Shown in pieces: positions 30,570 through 41,500 of a stretch of 54,155 nt of DNA. The first letter of the stretch is position 1. Each line of letters begins with the position of its first letter. The DNA comes from a virus. The notes below the pieces were generated by a model. That model made no database searches, was not told where the DNA came from, and worked only from the letters and a program-made list of their open reading frames with translations. The stretch is taken from the IMG/VR virus record IMGVR_UViG_3300009502_001060, positions 1 to 54,155 of that record; one strand, given 5' to 3'. Made by a program: the position numbers and the translations under genes.

Positions 30570-31319
30570 TTAGGGCTTTACATAATGGGACAAAAAGTTG
30601 ACAGCCTCTCGATATCCTAACTCGTCAGCTTTCTTAAACAATTCTTGTAGCTGACGACGAGTCTCTTCGTTCACTTTTCCCAATGGATTGGAAACATTCG
30701 AAAGAGTCATTCCATCAGTTGTAAAAATCTGTCTAGCAACTTCCTTTTCTGCCGCAACTCGCTGAGGAGTTCTTGGAGCAGACGGAACTGTTGGTGATGG
30801 TGGCATCGGCGGAGGTTCTGGTTGCTCTTCCCCACGGAGCGGTTCAACATCTAATTGCTTGTCACCTTGAAAAATCGTAGGCTCTTTCTCTCTGTCACCA
30901 TCGTCATCATCCTTCTTATGGTCATTATCATCTTTATTATCATCATCAGGAGGAAGTTCTCCAGGCTCTGGCTTAGACCCAGGTGGAGCGTGCTTGGGTT
31001 CTTTTTTATCGGGACGATTAGCCTGTGGAACAGGATTCTGTTCAAAATGAGTGCCACGAGCAATTGCACGGGCTTTGTGTTGTGGAGTAGGAAAAGTACA
31101 TAATATTCCATCTTTATTATATGCTTGCCGTTCAGGAAAACGACCTTCGACCATGCGATTGGTAACATTGACGGCTGCTTCCCGAACAATGCCTTTTTGC
31201 ATGAAATACTCTCGAAGAGCATCCATATGGCCCTGATTATCAAGACGAAAGATGCCATCCGAAATACGATTGTCTAAACAAACTTCATTAAATACTCGGT
31301 CTAATATACGTGATGTCAT
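30570..31319 (-). CDS. Protein with conserved N-terminal domain and disordered acidic middle
   Basis: The 249-residue protein has an N-terminal globular region (DRVFNEVCLDNRISDGIFRL, HMDALREYFMQKGI, GRFPERQAYNKDGILCTFPT). A long Pro/Asp/Lys-rich low-complexity stretch follows (GELPPDDDNKDDNDHKKDDD and onward), then a short helical C-terminus (ETRRQLQELFKKADELG). The design suggests a flexible linker or scaffold protein, perhaps virion-associated, but no family is recognised. A TATTTATA motif lies eight bases before the ATG, as for several structural genes here. Confidence 0.55.
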   Translation of the reverse strand: MTSRILDRVFNEVCLDNRISDGIFRLDNQGHMDALREYFMQKGIVREAAVNVTNRMVEGRFPERQAYNKDGILCTFPTPQHKARAIARGTHFEQNPVPQANRPDKKEPKHAPPGSKPEPGELPPDDDNKDDNDHKKDDDDGDREKEPTIFQGDKQLDVEPLRGEEQPEPPPMPPSPTVPSAPRTPQRVAAEKEVARQIFTTDGMTLSNVSNPLGKVNEETRRQLQELFKKADELGYREAVNFLSHYVKP

Positions 31320-31327
31320 AACTCACG

Positions 31328-31335
31328 TATAAATA
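31328..31335 (-). promoter_or_regulatory. TATTTATA motif
   Basis: Sense-strand octamer TATTTATA eight bases before ATG 31319. Confidence 0.4.
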
Positions 31336-31380
31336 TACATATAAAAGATCAAGCAACCAATATATTTTGGAACATCATAC

Positions 31381-32748
31381 TTAATGCTGCATTGGCATTT
31401 CCATCATATTATTAAATTCATTTCCGACGGAAATACTTATTGGATAATTTTTATAATCCATGATATTTTTTATATCGTCCATAATACAGACATCATCTTT
31501 ATGAAAATCCAATAATACTGAATCATATTGATACAATATGATTTTTGTTTTTCTATCTCTTATCCTATCCATCATCAGTTTTATTATCCCCATATTCCGT
31601 TCAGTTTCATAAGATTGCAATATATAATTCATCAATTTGTTTGGGGTCATATCTTTTACCCACGACTTATATATTTTCCGTTTGAAAACGGGAGTTTCTA
31701 CGAATCCACAAGCGTTAAACTTTCTCCACAATTCCTCTATTAAGTCTTGAACTTGTCCGAGAAACTTTATATGTAAATACTGCGGCTTAATCTTCCCATA
31801 CAACATTTCAAAGGTTATTTTTTTCGATTGGTTTATATCATATTCATCTATCTGAACCAATGATTTATTGAAATATTGGGAAGCAAGAAAAGAATATGCA
31901 TCATCAATTTGAAATTTATAATCTATAAGACTAGACAACAAGTGAGGATGATACGATTTATAATCAATCAATACCAATTTTCCATCTTTATATCTACTCT
32001 TAATAAATGATCGAGTCCCATCCTTCTTTTTTAATGCCGAATAATTTATCCCGCCGAAAGTATTGGATGGTCTTCCCGACAAATGATACGGATGATATTG
32101 TGTATATATCAGATTATTTTTATCTATATCTTCTTCGTGATGTTTACCAAAATTGCGTAAGAATAAATCTCGATCAACAAAAATCCCATGTTTCTCCAAC
32201 TTCCCAAGAGTTCCTATAATAAGATCATTAAAACGAACGAATGCCAAATCGGGTTCGTATCCTTCGATAAGGTTGGTCAAGTCATCTGCAAGGTCTTCGA
32301 ATGCTTCTTTATGCTTAAGTAAAGGAATGACCAAATTCAATCTGGCATTTCCATTTGCATTTTTACGAATAAGGTAATGAGCAGTGGTCTCGTATTCTGA
32401 AACTTCAAAAATTTCATTCTTTTGCATCCACGACAACAAATTGGCATCACAAACATTTGATGTGCTTATTAATTGATCAAACATCTTTTTATCCAGTGCC
32501 CACTTGCGATTAGGCATAGAACGTAGAATCTCACAAAATACGAGATCGTCAATCTTGGGACCAGAGTCGGGATGACTAAACGAATAATAATAAGTCTTTC
32601 CCGTCAAAGTATTGCGAATAAAAAGAATACATGGCCACGGATAAGCTGCGGGGTGACGGTCGGAAAACTCGGGGATTGCATGTACAATCCAATCGCCTTG
32701 ATGGTTTTCCAGTTGAAACCGTGTAAGGTCTGCGGTAGTCTCTATCAT
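31381..32748 (-). CDS. Family A DNA polymerase-like protein
   Basis: The 455-residue protein shows the family A motifs in order. LEKHGIFVDRDLF and LSGRPSNTFGGINYSAL correspond to the 'TGRLSS...NLQNIP' region; LVLIDYKSYHPHLL is motif A, Asp262; SKKITFEMLYGKI is motif B, the O-helix with Lys and Tyr; and LYQYDSVLLDF is motif C, Asp409, where Pol I has HDE. The N-terminal 180 residues contain no clear 3'-5' exonuclease or 5' nuclease motifs. Full family A replicases are longer, so this may be a trimmed replicase or a repair/translesion enzyme. It has its own sigma70-like promoter. Confidence 0.68.
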   Translation of the reverse strand: MIETTADLTRFQLENHQGDWIVHAIPEFSDRHPAAYPWPCILFIRNTLTGKTYYYSFSHPDSGPKIDDLVFCEILRSMPNRKWALDKKMFDQLISTSNVCDANLLSWMQKNEIFEVSEYETTAHYLIRKNANGNARLNLVIPLLKHKEAFEDLADDLTNLIEGYEPDLAFVRFNDLIIGTLGKLEKHGIFVDRDLFLRNFGKHHEEDIDKNNLIYTQYHPYHLSGRPSNTFGGINYSALKKKDGTRSFIKSRYKDGKLVLIDYKSYHPHLLSSLIDYKFQIDDAYSFLASQYFNKSLVQIDEYDINQSKKITFEMLYGKIKPQYLHIKFLGQVQDLIEELWRKFNACGFVETPVFKRKIYKSWVKDMTPNKLMNYILQSYETERNMGIIKLMMDRIRDRKTKIILYQYDSVLLDFHKDDVCIMDDIKNIMDYKNYPISISVGNEFNNMMEMPMQH

Positions 32749-32757
32749 CGACTAAGC

Positions 32758-32786
32758 ATAATAACAGATACCCAGTTATAAGTCAA
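32758..32786 (-). promoter_or_regulatory. sigma70-like promoter of the polymerase gene
   Basis: TTGACT (complement of 32781-32786), 17 bases, then TATTAT (complement of 32758-32763), nine bases before ATG 32748. It lies in the short gap after the large structural gene and separates the polymerase from tail-gene transcription. Confidence 0.6.
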
Positions 32787-32790
32787 GGAG

Positions 32791-35271
32791 TTAGGTTTTA
32801 ATTCCAAGACGAGCCTTAATGTTTTTTCGGAGAGGAATTATACCTGCCGTGATTTGAGTAATCCATTTACCCGATTCTATGGTTTCCTGAACATCTATAA
32901 TACGAAAAACTATATTCCTTTCGGAATATGGCTCTGGAAGATTACGACACAAAAACATCATAAAGGTACGCAATCCGCCAATCCCTTGAATAGTGAATGT
33001 TGCCTGAATACCAGGCATAATACCCGTATATTTAGGATTATTCTCTTCGTCACTATCATCAAGTAAAAGTTGTTGAATATCTGTCGCTGGTATTGCAAGA
33101 CGGCGAACATTCTTGTCCGTAGTTATCTGATATGAACCGTCACACGGGGCAATTTGCTGCAATTCACGCATCGTGTCTTCAAACCCACTTGTATCTGCTT
33201 TTGGCGTCGGGGCATTCCCAACATTCTCTCCCAAATGTAATCTATCTCGGAACTGGTAGTCAAGCAATTCGTTATTACCATTCGTAATGACCGTCTTATT
33301 ATCGGGATTGTTCATGGGAGCATAAATCGTCCGAATAGCCTGTGCATTACTCAACGTAGGTTTAAATCCAATTCCGAGAAGCAAACTATCCGCATCAAAA
33401 TAGTCAAATGACCATACTGTTCCACGGTTTGAAAACGACATAAACTTATAATCCACAATTTTCATTGGAGCTGGCTCATCTGGCGGCACCGTCACATCCC
33501 CGAGGCCACTGATAAGTCGTAAATCCCAGAATCCACCACATGCTCCATTTACTCCGTCAAGAACTTTCTCAACAAGTTTATAATAGGTGGTAATATCCGA
33601 ACTATTATCAAGCAATCCTTTCAGAAATGACAAGCTAACATAAATATGACGAAGATACCCCGAATAATCAGCAGGATAATCATTGTTTCGAAGTGTCGGG
33701 TGAGGAACTTTGAATGGAAAAGCACAAGTTCCCGATGCAATCCCCTTTTCATATCGTATTGCGTTGATAATCTGGTCAATATCATCCCGATATGCTACTT
33801 TGAGTTGACCGCAAACATCCTGAAGTCGAAAATCCGGAAGTTTATTAGCATCCCGCGCCTCACCTACTGTAGCTGGAACACCAACTTGAGAATCCGCAGG
33901 TTGCAACTTTGCGAAAAAGTCTCCTGCGGTATAATTGTTAGCCTTGGTCTTACCCGGACCGTATATTCCAAAGTGATAATGCGGCGATTTACTGTTCGGA
34001 ATAAAACAAATGGAACCATCACTTGAAATCATATTGGGATGTGCCCCAACAACAACATCATCAATATCCACCCGAAGCATTTCTTTGCCCTTAGTTCCCT
34101 TAAGCGGACACGCATGAAAATTAATGGCATCAATAACAAGTCCCAAGTTTAACCATAACTCTGCATTCTTAGTTTTGTAATCAAAATCTTCCGAAGTATT
34201 TGGCTTATTCTGGAATTTGTTCTGATTATCTTTTGGATCACGTCCATAAAATACACCGTAAAGATATTCATTATCATTACCCTTTGGCTTGTGCGTAGCA
34301 CGAACATATTTGACGAAATCTTTTAACTGCGGTATGTCATCGGGAGGTGTCGTTATTACATTTCTAAATTGGTCAAGAGATTTATCAACAAATTGAATGA
34401 GACTATTGAATTGCTTATTGGTAGTGTCAGAGTCTTCATCTGTAGAAGACTTATCTGATGCAGCAGAATCTACAATTAATCCAGCATAAATACGGTCCTT
34501 CGATGTTATTTCTGTCTTACATCGAAATTTATTTCCATCTACCGTCCATTCGAAATTTGTAACAATACCAAAAATGACATCGTAATTCCCTTTTGATCTG
34601 AGAATGTGGTTTGTATAAAGAGGATATGGATTATTAAAATAACTTTCAAGTTGACCTACATTGGTCAAATCAACTAGCGATACAGGATTATAAAGATTCC
34701 ATCCCCACTCCATAATACATGTAATTCCAGGAATAAGGAAATAAGGAGTCATATATTCGAGTTGTTTCCTGGAGAAACAAACCCATTCGACCGATGCGCG
34801 GCGATAGTGTTCCTTCTGGATTGTAACCTGAATACGTTCAATTTCGGGGGCGGGAACATGAATGGGATAATCTGCGTTCAAATCATTATCAATAGTATGC
34901 GGATCATGCCCCGCACTCGGAACATACCCAATAATAGAAGGGTTTCCAGATGCTTTATTAAATCCATAATCAGAATAAAACCCCTTACCACCATAAAATA
35001 CAAACCCAGGCTTAACCCTATCAACTTTTGAACCATCTGCCTTAAACTGACGACCCATGCTATTAGAACAAAGGCGTACCCACGGAGACATCGGTCCCCT
35101 ATATTTGTCCCAATTCGCAAGATCAGTATTTTCAACATACCGAAAACTGCGATTCTTCTTGCGACGAGATAATTCGGAAATTAAAGCGGCGGGGATAAGA
35201 CAAGATTCCCAGGGGACCACGACCGCTGGGTCTCCGCCACTAGGATTTGCCTCGCTCATTGCGTTTGCCAT
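32791..35271 (-). CDS. Large virion structural protein, probable baseplate component
   Basis: The 826-residue protein has no enzyme motifs. It contains ERIQVTIQKEHYRRASVEWV, RKQLEYMTPYFLIPGITCIM and EWGWNLYNPVSLVDL, a beta-rich region that recalls structural proteins of T4-like environmental phages. A long C-terminal part with many Tyr/Asn/Gly residues follows. It begins with a strong GGAGGT ribosome site, as expected for an abundant late protein, and follows the gp53-like and tape-measure genes on the same strand. A gp27-like hub role is one option that I cannot confirm. Confidence 0.6.
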   Translation of the reverse strand: MANAMSEANPSGGDPAVVVPWESCLIPAALISELSRRKKNRSFRYVENTDLANWDKYRGPMSPWVRLCSNSMGRQFKADGSKVDRVKPGFVFYGGKGFYSDYGFNKASGNPSIIGYVPSAGHDPHTIDNDLNADYPIHVPAPEIERIQVTIQKEHYRRASVEWVCFSRKQLEYMTPYFLIPGITCIMEWGWNLYNPVSLVDLTNVGQLESYFNNPYPLYTNHILRSKGNYDVIFGIVTNFEWTVDGNKFRCKTEITSKDRIYAGLIVDSAASDKSSTDEDSDTTNKQFNSLIQFVDKSLDQFRNVITTPPDDIPQLKDFVKYVRATHKPKGNDNEYLYGVFYGRDPKDNQNKFQNKPNTSEDFDYKTKNAELWLNLGLVIDAINFHACPLKGTKGKEMLRVDIDDVVVGAHPNMISSDGSICFIPNSKSPHYHFGIYGPGKTKANNYTAGDFFAKLQPADSQVGVPATVGEARDANKLPDFRLQDVCGQLKVAYRDDIDQIINAIRYEKGIASGTCAFPFKVPHPTLRNNDYPADYSGYLRHIYVSLSFLKGLLDNSSDITTYYKLVEKVLDGVNGACGGFWDLRLISGLGDVTVPPDEPAPMKIVDYKFMSFSNRGTVWSFDYFDADSLLLGIGFKPTLSNAQAIRTIYAPMNNPDNKTVITNGNNELLDYQFRDRLHLGENVGNAPTPKADTSGFEDTMRELQQIAPCDGSYQITTDKNVRRLAIPATDIQQLLLDDSDEENNPKYTGIMPGIQATFTIQGIGGLRTFMMFLCRNLPEPYSERNIVFRIIDVQETIESGKWITQITAGIIPLRKNIKARLGIKT

Positions 35272-35870
35272 ATGACCTCCGTATTAGTAATTACATCGAT
35301 GAGTTTATTATACTTTTCGTCATATCTCCAAAACGCCCGAGGATTAAGAAATTCTATCAAACGTTTTTCTCTCTTCTTATCTGTTTGAACCATAGACAAG
35401 GAATGATGTTTCGGTTCATCATACTCAAATATTATATTTTTTTCTTTATCATATCCATCAAGCGAATATCCAATAAATTGAACCTCGCCACCATTCATTC
35501 CGTGTTGTAACTTTGTTCCGAATCTTAAATTAAATTGATCTATGAAATTGCAAGCGATAGGACTGAATGTTCGTTGAGTACTTTGAAAATATATCTGTTT
35601 CAGCTTATTTTCCCGACATTTTTGTTTGAAAGATTCACCATAACTTTCGGTTGTTCGTTTTTCTTTTAAAACACAACTCATTCTATCTTTATATTCTGGC
35701 AATTGAAAAAAGGATTTATCAGCATATTTAGCGCCTTCTATTCCTCCACACTTTCGGCATCTTGTATTTTTTCTGATACAATATAAATAACTTTTTACTG
35801 ATTTATAAACCTGTTCTCCGCCACATTTGGGGCAATTCTTTTTCCACAATTTTTCTTTATCGGGGTTCAT
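35256..35870 (-). CDS. Vsr-like homing endonuclease with zinc ribbon
   Basis: The 204-residue protein has an N-terminal zinc ribbon (CPKCGGE ... CRKCGG, residues 14-43) and a C-terminal nuclease resembling very-short-patch repair enzymes: GYSLDGYDKEKNIIFEYDEP followed by KHHSLSMVQTDKKREKRLIE. The E-Y-D-E-P-K-H-H segment matches the EDxHD-type active site of phage homing enzymes such as I-Bth0305I. It is inserted between the 826-residue structural gene, whose start it overlaps by 16 bases, and the gp53-like gene, so it interrupts the baseplate operon. Confidence 0.75.
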   Translation of the reverse strand: MNPDKEKLWKKNCPKCGGEQVYKSVKSYLYCIRKNTRCRKCGGIEGAKYADKSFFQLPEYKDRMSCVLKEKRTTESYGESFKQKCRENKLKQIYFQSTQRTFSPIACNFIDQFNLRFGTKLQHGMNGGEVQFIGYSLDGYDKEKNIIFEYDEPKHHSLSMVQTDKKREKRLIEFLNPRAFWRYDEKYNKLIDVITNTEVIWQTQ

Positions 35871-35909
35871 TATAATTATATTTTATCATTCAACAACAAA
35901 AAAGTCAAG

Positions 35910-36209
35910 TTATTGTGAATTCAGTTGATTATAATTAATAAGAATACTACCCACATCAATAGGAATACGTAGTGTTAGCCCAGGTGGAATGCTCAGACGA
36001 CCTTTTCCCAAATTATTGGCCAAAGCAATAATCCAGAAAAGAGATGGGTCTTGGTAGTATTTGAGGGCTAAGGAATCAAGATAATCTTCGGAGTTTGATA
36101 CTACTTGAATATCACTATCCTGTGGAACAATAAGAGGATAAGTAACCGTCTTATAGACTCGTTTTCCGTCCCATCGGGTTTTCACTGGTATGTCTTCGTA
36201 TCGAATCAT
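35910..36209 (-). CDS. Baseplate wedge protein gp53-like (LysM fold)
   Basis: The 99-residue protein contains VSNSEDYLDSLALKYYQDPS, then LFWIIALANNLGKGRLSIPP and GLTLRIP. This is the LysM-like pattern used by phage baseplate proteins of the gp53 type: a strand, two helices with 'Y.dp.lFWiIA.aN', and a final 'pG..lrIP'. The N-terminal Y-E-D-I-P-V and K-R-V-Y-K-T-V-T-Y-P-L-I also fit. It ends one base from the next gene upstream in the same operon. Confidence 0.72.
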   Translation of the reverse strand: MIRYEDIPVKTRWDGKRVYKTVTYPLIVPQDSDIQVVSNSEDYLDSLALKYYQDPSLFWIIALANNLGKGRLSIPPGLTLRIPIDVGSILINYNQLNSQ

Positions 36210-36210
36210 A

Positions 36211-38472
36211 TTATGATATTACATTTACCACATAATTCTTATGCCAATCATTCGGATCTTTTCCATTAGGAACAGTATCAGTATTCCACTCCATAAATTC
36301 TTCGGTCCTTGGAGCATGACCAAAGTTTGCACCGCCAACAACAGCACGTTCTTTCTCAAGAAGTATCGTCGTGAACCCGAGTTCAATCTCTCGGGGAACT
36401 TGACCAAACTTGGCCTTCGGGGCTGAAATTAGATTTGCCATATATCCCCAATTTCCCGCACCAACATTCTCTTCGTTGTAGGTTTCCCACGCTGCATCAT
36501 CAGGCACAGTCAACGTAACGGATTGAATAAGTATCGGTTGATCTTTATAAAGATCGCCTAATGTAAGCATAAACATTGGAGGCACCATGAATCTATCATA
36601 TGCATTATTGCCACTTGCTACATAACCCGCTGCCTTTGTATAATTAGATGGCTTATAGGAGGTCATGATATAATTAATACGTTGCCATGTTGGTGCAAGT
36701 TCGGCAATGCTGCTAATGACAATTTTCAAATTAAAACTAAGATTTCTAGTAAATCCGCCGTATGAATATACTTTATCTGCACGGCCAATAAATGGCATTT
36801 CTTCCCATGAAGCATTTCCTGCCTCCGAGATTCCTGTGACGGCTGCTCGGAATGGTATATATTTCGTATTAACTACATCATAGAAATACAATGCGATCAA
36901 ATCATCTTGGTATGGTTCCCACACTGGCCATCGTCCCGCCAATGGCGAATTCATCGTACTTCTCGGTTCTGGTAAAACATCCAAAGTATTAATGGCGTCA
37001 AATTGCCCCGCCGTTGGAAATTTGTGAGAACGCTGAACATTATTGACGAGTTCGTTGCTTACCATCATAATACCCTTATAACGATATGCAGCCAATGACC
37101 CAAGGGCAATATTATTTGGACCTTGACCTTTGTTTTTCGTCTTAAACAATCGGTCATAGTTATATTGAACCGAGTCTTGTTGTAATAGAACCGAACCTTG
37201 ATCGGGGTCAATTAAATACGTCTTTTCGCTTGCCGCTTTGATTTTGTCTAGCACTGCGGTCAACTTAGTCTTAGTATCATCGGCTCTCTGTGCCTCGGGG
37301 TCTTTGGTAGGATAGTTATTCCCTTTTTGCACATACTGTCCATATTGAATCATCACATCAGATGCTCCAAAATCAGCATTCTTCTTTGCACCCATCGAAT
37401 CACCATACTTATATCCCGGCGAATTAGTATCTGTACTTTCGTCAACCGAATATCCTATATTACCTACTGTTGGAATTGATGGCTGAGACCCAAGTTGAGT
37501 TGCCTTAATTGGATTTGGCGTTCCGTCAAAATTTATAAAAATACGAGCCGCCTCGGGAGAATAATTACCATCTGGACGGATAATACTTCCACCTCCAATG
37601 AACAACTGATGAAACCCAAATACTCCACCACGACGATCATTATATTTAAAGTAGGCTGTCCCCGATCCAATCATCAATCCATATGCTGTCTCATCACTTC
37701 GATATTGAATTCCATCCTGCGTCTGTGGAATGAAGTTTTGGAATAAGCCAGTAAGAAGACCTTTAAGTGAGAATCCCTTTTTGGCTCCACCACCGCCATT
37801 CCATGCAATTTCCAAGTGACTCTTTGCTCTGAGAGCATCACCCGCACGAAGAAGTCCCTTAGTGCCAATAGTTGATGTTGCCGTTGGAAGAGCCTCGGTA
37901 TTGTTTACCAAAGTAGTGCCCGCCACGGGGTTTGTCTTCGGAGCACCAAAAATAGCACCGCCCAATCCACCAAGCAATGTAGAGGCAATACCTGCCAGAC
38001 CCGCCGACGTGTCGAATGCCCTATCTGGCCTTGCGGTTCCAAGTGTCAAAGTCAATCCAGCAGCAACAATCGGGGAGGTAGGATTATAGATGCGTCGTTC
38101 GTTGTATGGCGATGCCGTTTGAAGGCGGAACTGTGTAGCAAGGAAAGTAACTCCACGCCCAGAGACAAGGAACTTGGTAGTTCGTTGTACGTCAATAATA
38201 CCAGAGCCGGGAGCAAGTATGTGCGAGTCATACTTCTTCAACGAGTTTGGAAAATTCTTAGCTTGGTCGGGATAGATGTAGTAATACGGCTCGTCTCCCC
38301 AATCAATGAGACCCTGATGATAGTTGGAATATGGCGAGAAGCGATGGTACAGGGACTTGTCATTGCCCTTAGACTGCAAAATCAGGGCTAGCTTACCTAC
38401 GGCTGGTCCCGTGGGGTATCCCGCTGGACGTTTGATAAACGCCCACGTTGGTTCGAATTGCGCTTGTGCCAT
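36211..38472 (-). CDS. Large tail/baseplate structural protein downstream of the tape measure gene
   Basis: The 753-residue protein starts with a beta-rich, Tyr/Pro-rich region and has an Ala/Gly-rich stretch (TSAGLAGIASTLLGGLGGAI). The C-terminal third contains YSYGGFTRNLSFNLKIVISS, WQRINYIMTSYKPSNYTKAA, FMVPPMFMLTLGDLYKDQPI and LTVPDDAAWETYNEE. This resembles proteins at the tail tube-baseplate junction of myophages (gp48/gp54-type position after the tape measure gene). The exact role is inferred from order. TATTTATA lies four bases before the ATG, with no ribosome site between. Confidence 0.6.
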   Translation of the reverse strand: MAQAQFEPTWAFIKRPAGYPTGPAVGKLALILQSKGNDKSLYHRFSPYSNYHQGLIDWGDEPYYYIYPDQAKNFPNSLKKYDSHILAPGSGIIDVQRTTKFLVSGRGVTFLATQFRLQTASPYNERRIYNPTSPIVAAGLTLTLGTARPDRAFDTSAGLAGIASTLLGGLGGAIFGAPKTNPVAGTTLVNNTEALPTATSTIGTKGLLRAGDALRAKSHLEIAWNGGGGAKKGFSLKGLLTGLFQNFIPQTQDGIQYRSDETAYGLMIGSGTAYFKYNDRRGGVFGFHQLFIGGGSIIRPDGNYSPEAARIFINFDGTPNPIKATQLGSQPSIPTVGNIGYSVDESTDTNSPGYKYGDSMGAKKNADFGASDVMIQYGQYVQKGNNYPTKDPEAQRADDTKTKLTAVLDKIKAASEKTYLIDPDQGSVLLQQDSVQYNYDRLFKTKNKGQGPNNIALGSLAAYRYKGIMMVSNELVNNVQRSHKFPTAGQFDAINTLDVLPEPRSTMNSPLAGRWPVWEPYQDDLIALYFYDVVNTKYIPFRAAVTGISEAGNASWEEMPFIGRADKVYSYGGFTRNLSFNLKIVISSIAELAPTWQRINYIMTSYKPSNYTKAAGYVASGNNAYDRFMVPPMFMLTLGDLYKDQPILIQSVTLTVPDDAAWETYNEENVGAGNWGYMANLISAPKAKFGQVPREIELGFTTILLEKERAVVGGANFGHAPRTEEFMEWNTDTVPNGKDPNDWHKNYVVNVIS

Positions 38473-38476
38473 ACAC

Positions 38477-38484
38477 TATAAATA
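38477..38484 (-). promoter_or_regulatory. TATTTATA motif
   Basis: Sense-strand octamer TATTTATA four bases before ATG 38472; if it is a -10 element, transcription would start at or very near the ATG. Confidence 0.4.
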
Positions 38485-38501
38485 TTGAAATAAAATATTC
38501 T

Positions 38502-41500
38502 CTATACTTTATTACTTCCCCATCCACCATGAAACTCAATCCCCCGTGCCATATAGGTCGAAACTCTATTTCCATCCATATTAATGGTTGTATCCTTCCC
38601 AGCTATTTTTTCAAGTAAAGCAATAATTCTATTATTCGACTCAATCGTTGGGTCGGGGGATTCTTGAGTTTTTTGCAGAATTTTATTTTCTGGAAGCTGC
38701 TCCGATACAATAGGCTTAGTTTTTACCCCAGTGCTTTGTAGCCCACGTTCTTGGTAATCCTTCGCAAGTGCATTGTATCGAGCAGTGGAAGTTATATCTG
38801 CTTCTTTCTTCATCTTATCAAGAGCAGCTTTAACATCGGGTGTACTAGTATCCTGCTTCGTTTTTTCTGGTGTAAGAACTGGTACTTTTTCTACTTTAGG
38901 TGTTTTACTTCCGAACATTCTACCAATAAGTGGTATCTTTTCGAGTAATCCAAATGCTTTTTTAAATGGAGCAGTAATCCCATCAATAATTTTACTGCCA
39001 ATGTTTTTTATACCATTAACGATAGATGCAAGGAAATGATCAAAACCCTTTATCCATCCTTTGACCACCGACTTAAATCTATTCCCAATCCCTGTAAACC
39101 ATCCGCTTGCCCCCGAGAAAAATCCTCTTACTATATTCCCCGCGCTGGAAAATACCCCCCTAATAGTCGTCCCTATTAACTTGATGCCTCGAATTGCAAG
39201 CCCAATCGGAGTAAATTTGAATAAGAACTTGGCTCCTTCCCATATAGAAGAAATTGTCTTTTTCATAAGCCCATAAATCGTTTTAATGCCTTTAATTACA
39301 AGACCAATTGGAAACATCCATTTGAACCATGCCTTGACTCCTTCCCATACAAGAGAAATAATCTTTGTCCCAACCCACCAAATCAATTTGAATCCTTGAA
39401 TCGCAAGCCCAATCGGATTAAGCCATTTGAAATAGAATTTGAGGCATTCCAACGCAAAAGAAATAATCTTCTTCTGAACTCCCCAAATTTTTCCAAACAA
39501 GTTACCAATGGCTGCAAATGTCTCGGGGAATAATTTCTTTAAGAATTTGAATCCTTGAATTACAAGGCCAATTGGAAACATCCATTTGAACCATGCCTTG
39601 ACTCCTTCCCATAACACAGAAACAATTTTCTTCCCAACCCACCAAATCAATTTGAATCCTTGAATTGCAAGCCCAATCGGATTAAGCCATTTAAGCCAGA
39701 ACTTGGCTCCTTCCCATATAGAAGAAACTGTCTTTTCCATAAACCCCCAAATCATTTTAATGCCTTTAATTGCAAGACCAATTGGAAACATCCATTTGAA
39801 CCATGCCTTGACTCCTTCCCATACAAGAGAAATAATCTTTGTCCCAACCCACCAAATCAATTTAAGTACTTGAAATACAAGTCCAATCGGATTAAGCCAC
39901 TTGAAATAGAATTTGAGGCATTCCAACGCAAAAGAAATAATCTTCTTCTGAACTCCCCAAATTTTTCCAAACAAGTTACCAATGGCTGCAAATGTCTCGG
40001 GAAACAGTTTCTTTAAGAATTTGAATCCTAGAATTATAATATTGATAGGATTGGACCATTTAACTAGGAAATTAACTCCTTCCCGCAGGACAGAAACAAT
40101 TTTCTTACCAATCCCCCAAATCATTTTGAATCCTTGAATTACAAGGCCAATTGGAACAACAATTCCACGAATAATTGATGAGCCAATAGAGGTAATACCA
40201 TTGACAATAAACGAGAGGAAACGGTCAAAATTTCCTATCCATCCTTTAACTATTGACTTGAATTTATTCTTAAGACCCGAAAAGAATCCATCCACTATAT
40301 CCCGCGCCTTAGAAAATACTGCCCGAATAGTCGTCCAAATTAATTTGAATGCCTGAATTGCACGACTAATAGGATTAAACCATTTGAATAAGAATTTGTA
40401 TCCTTCCCATAACACAGAAACAATTTTCTTCCCAACACTCCACATCAGTTTGAATCCTTGAATTGCAAGTCCAATTGGATTAAACCATTTGAATAAAAAC
40501 TTATATCCTTCCCATATAGAAGAAACTGTCTTTTTCAAAACCCCCCATATTTTTCCAAACAAATTACTAAGCGCACCAAACGTCTCGGGGAATAGTTTCT
40601 TTAAGAATTTGAATCCCATAATTATAAGCCCAAATGGAATAAGCGATTTGAATAAGAATTTAATCACCGCGAATGCGTGCTTCCACGGCATAATAATAGC
40701 ATTAAAAAGCATTCCTCCAATGCTTTTAATACCATTCACAATACCCATACCCAAGTATGATGGTGACTTACCACCAAAGAAACTCCATATCCACTTGAAT
40801 GCATCGACAAATGGCCCAAGCAAAACATCATATAATGCTCCGACGATAGCTTTTAATCCAAACCATAATCCGTGGAAAAATCCTTTGTTAAATGCGTCTC
40901 CTATACCCTTCAAACGAACAATTAAATAGTAAACGAATTGGAATGCCATGATAACTTCACCGATACCATCTATAAGCCCAGCAAATTTACCTACATATAG
41001 GGCAATTTTACCTACAATTAGGCCAAATCTAGCAGCCCCCACAGCCAATTTTGCAAGTGAACCAATCCATTTTCCAATAGTTGTAAAAAATCTTCCGACT
41101 GGAGCTAGAAATCGTCCAATAGACGCAAACGCTTTACCAATCATACCTACCTCCGAAAATGCAAATCTGATTCTATCAGCCCATCCTGCAAGAAACCATG
41201 TGATTTTTCCAACATAGTACAATATTCGTTGGAATATACCCGTCATTTCCAGTCCAAGACTTCTCGCAATTAGAAAAGTACGAATTGCTCTGTGAAGAAA
41301 TGCAAATGGATTAAGTTTACTAATTGCAACCCATATTTGTGTTAGCCGTTCAGACAAACTTCTAAGCGCATTGAATATACGAGGAAACCGTGCAAATCTA
41401 TCGATGAAACTAGCGACATGCCTTGGAAATACAGCAAACCACGCAACTATACTAGCAACCTTTGCCGCCAACGCCCCCGCATATTTGGTCGCCAGTTTAA

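Noticed and set aside
39170-40640. Tape-measure repeats as a mobile or CRISPR-like array
   Set aside because: They lie in one continuous frame of a 1535-codon gene and encode Trp-rich protein repeats.
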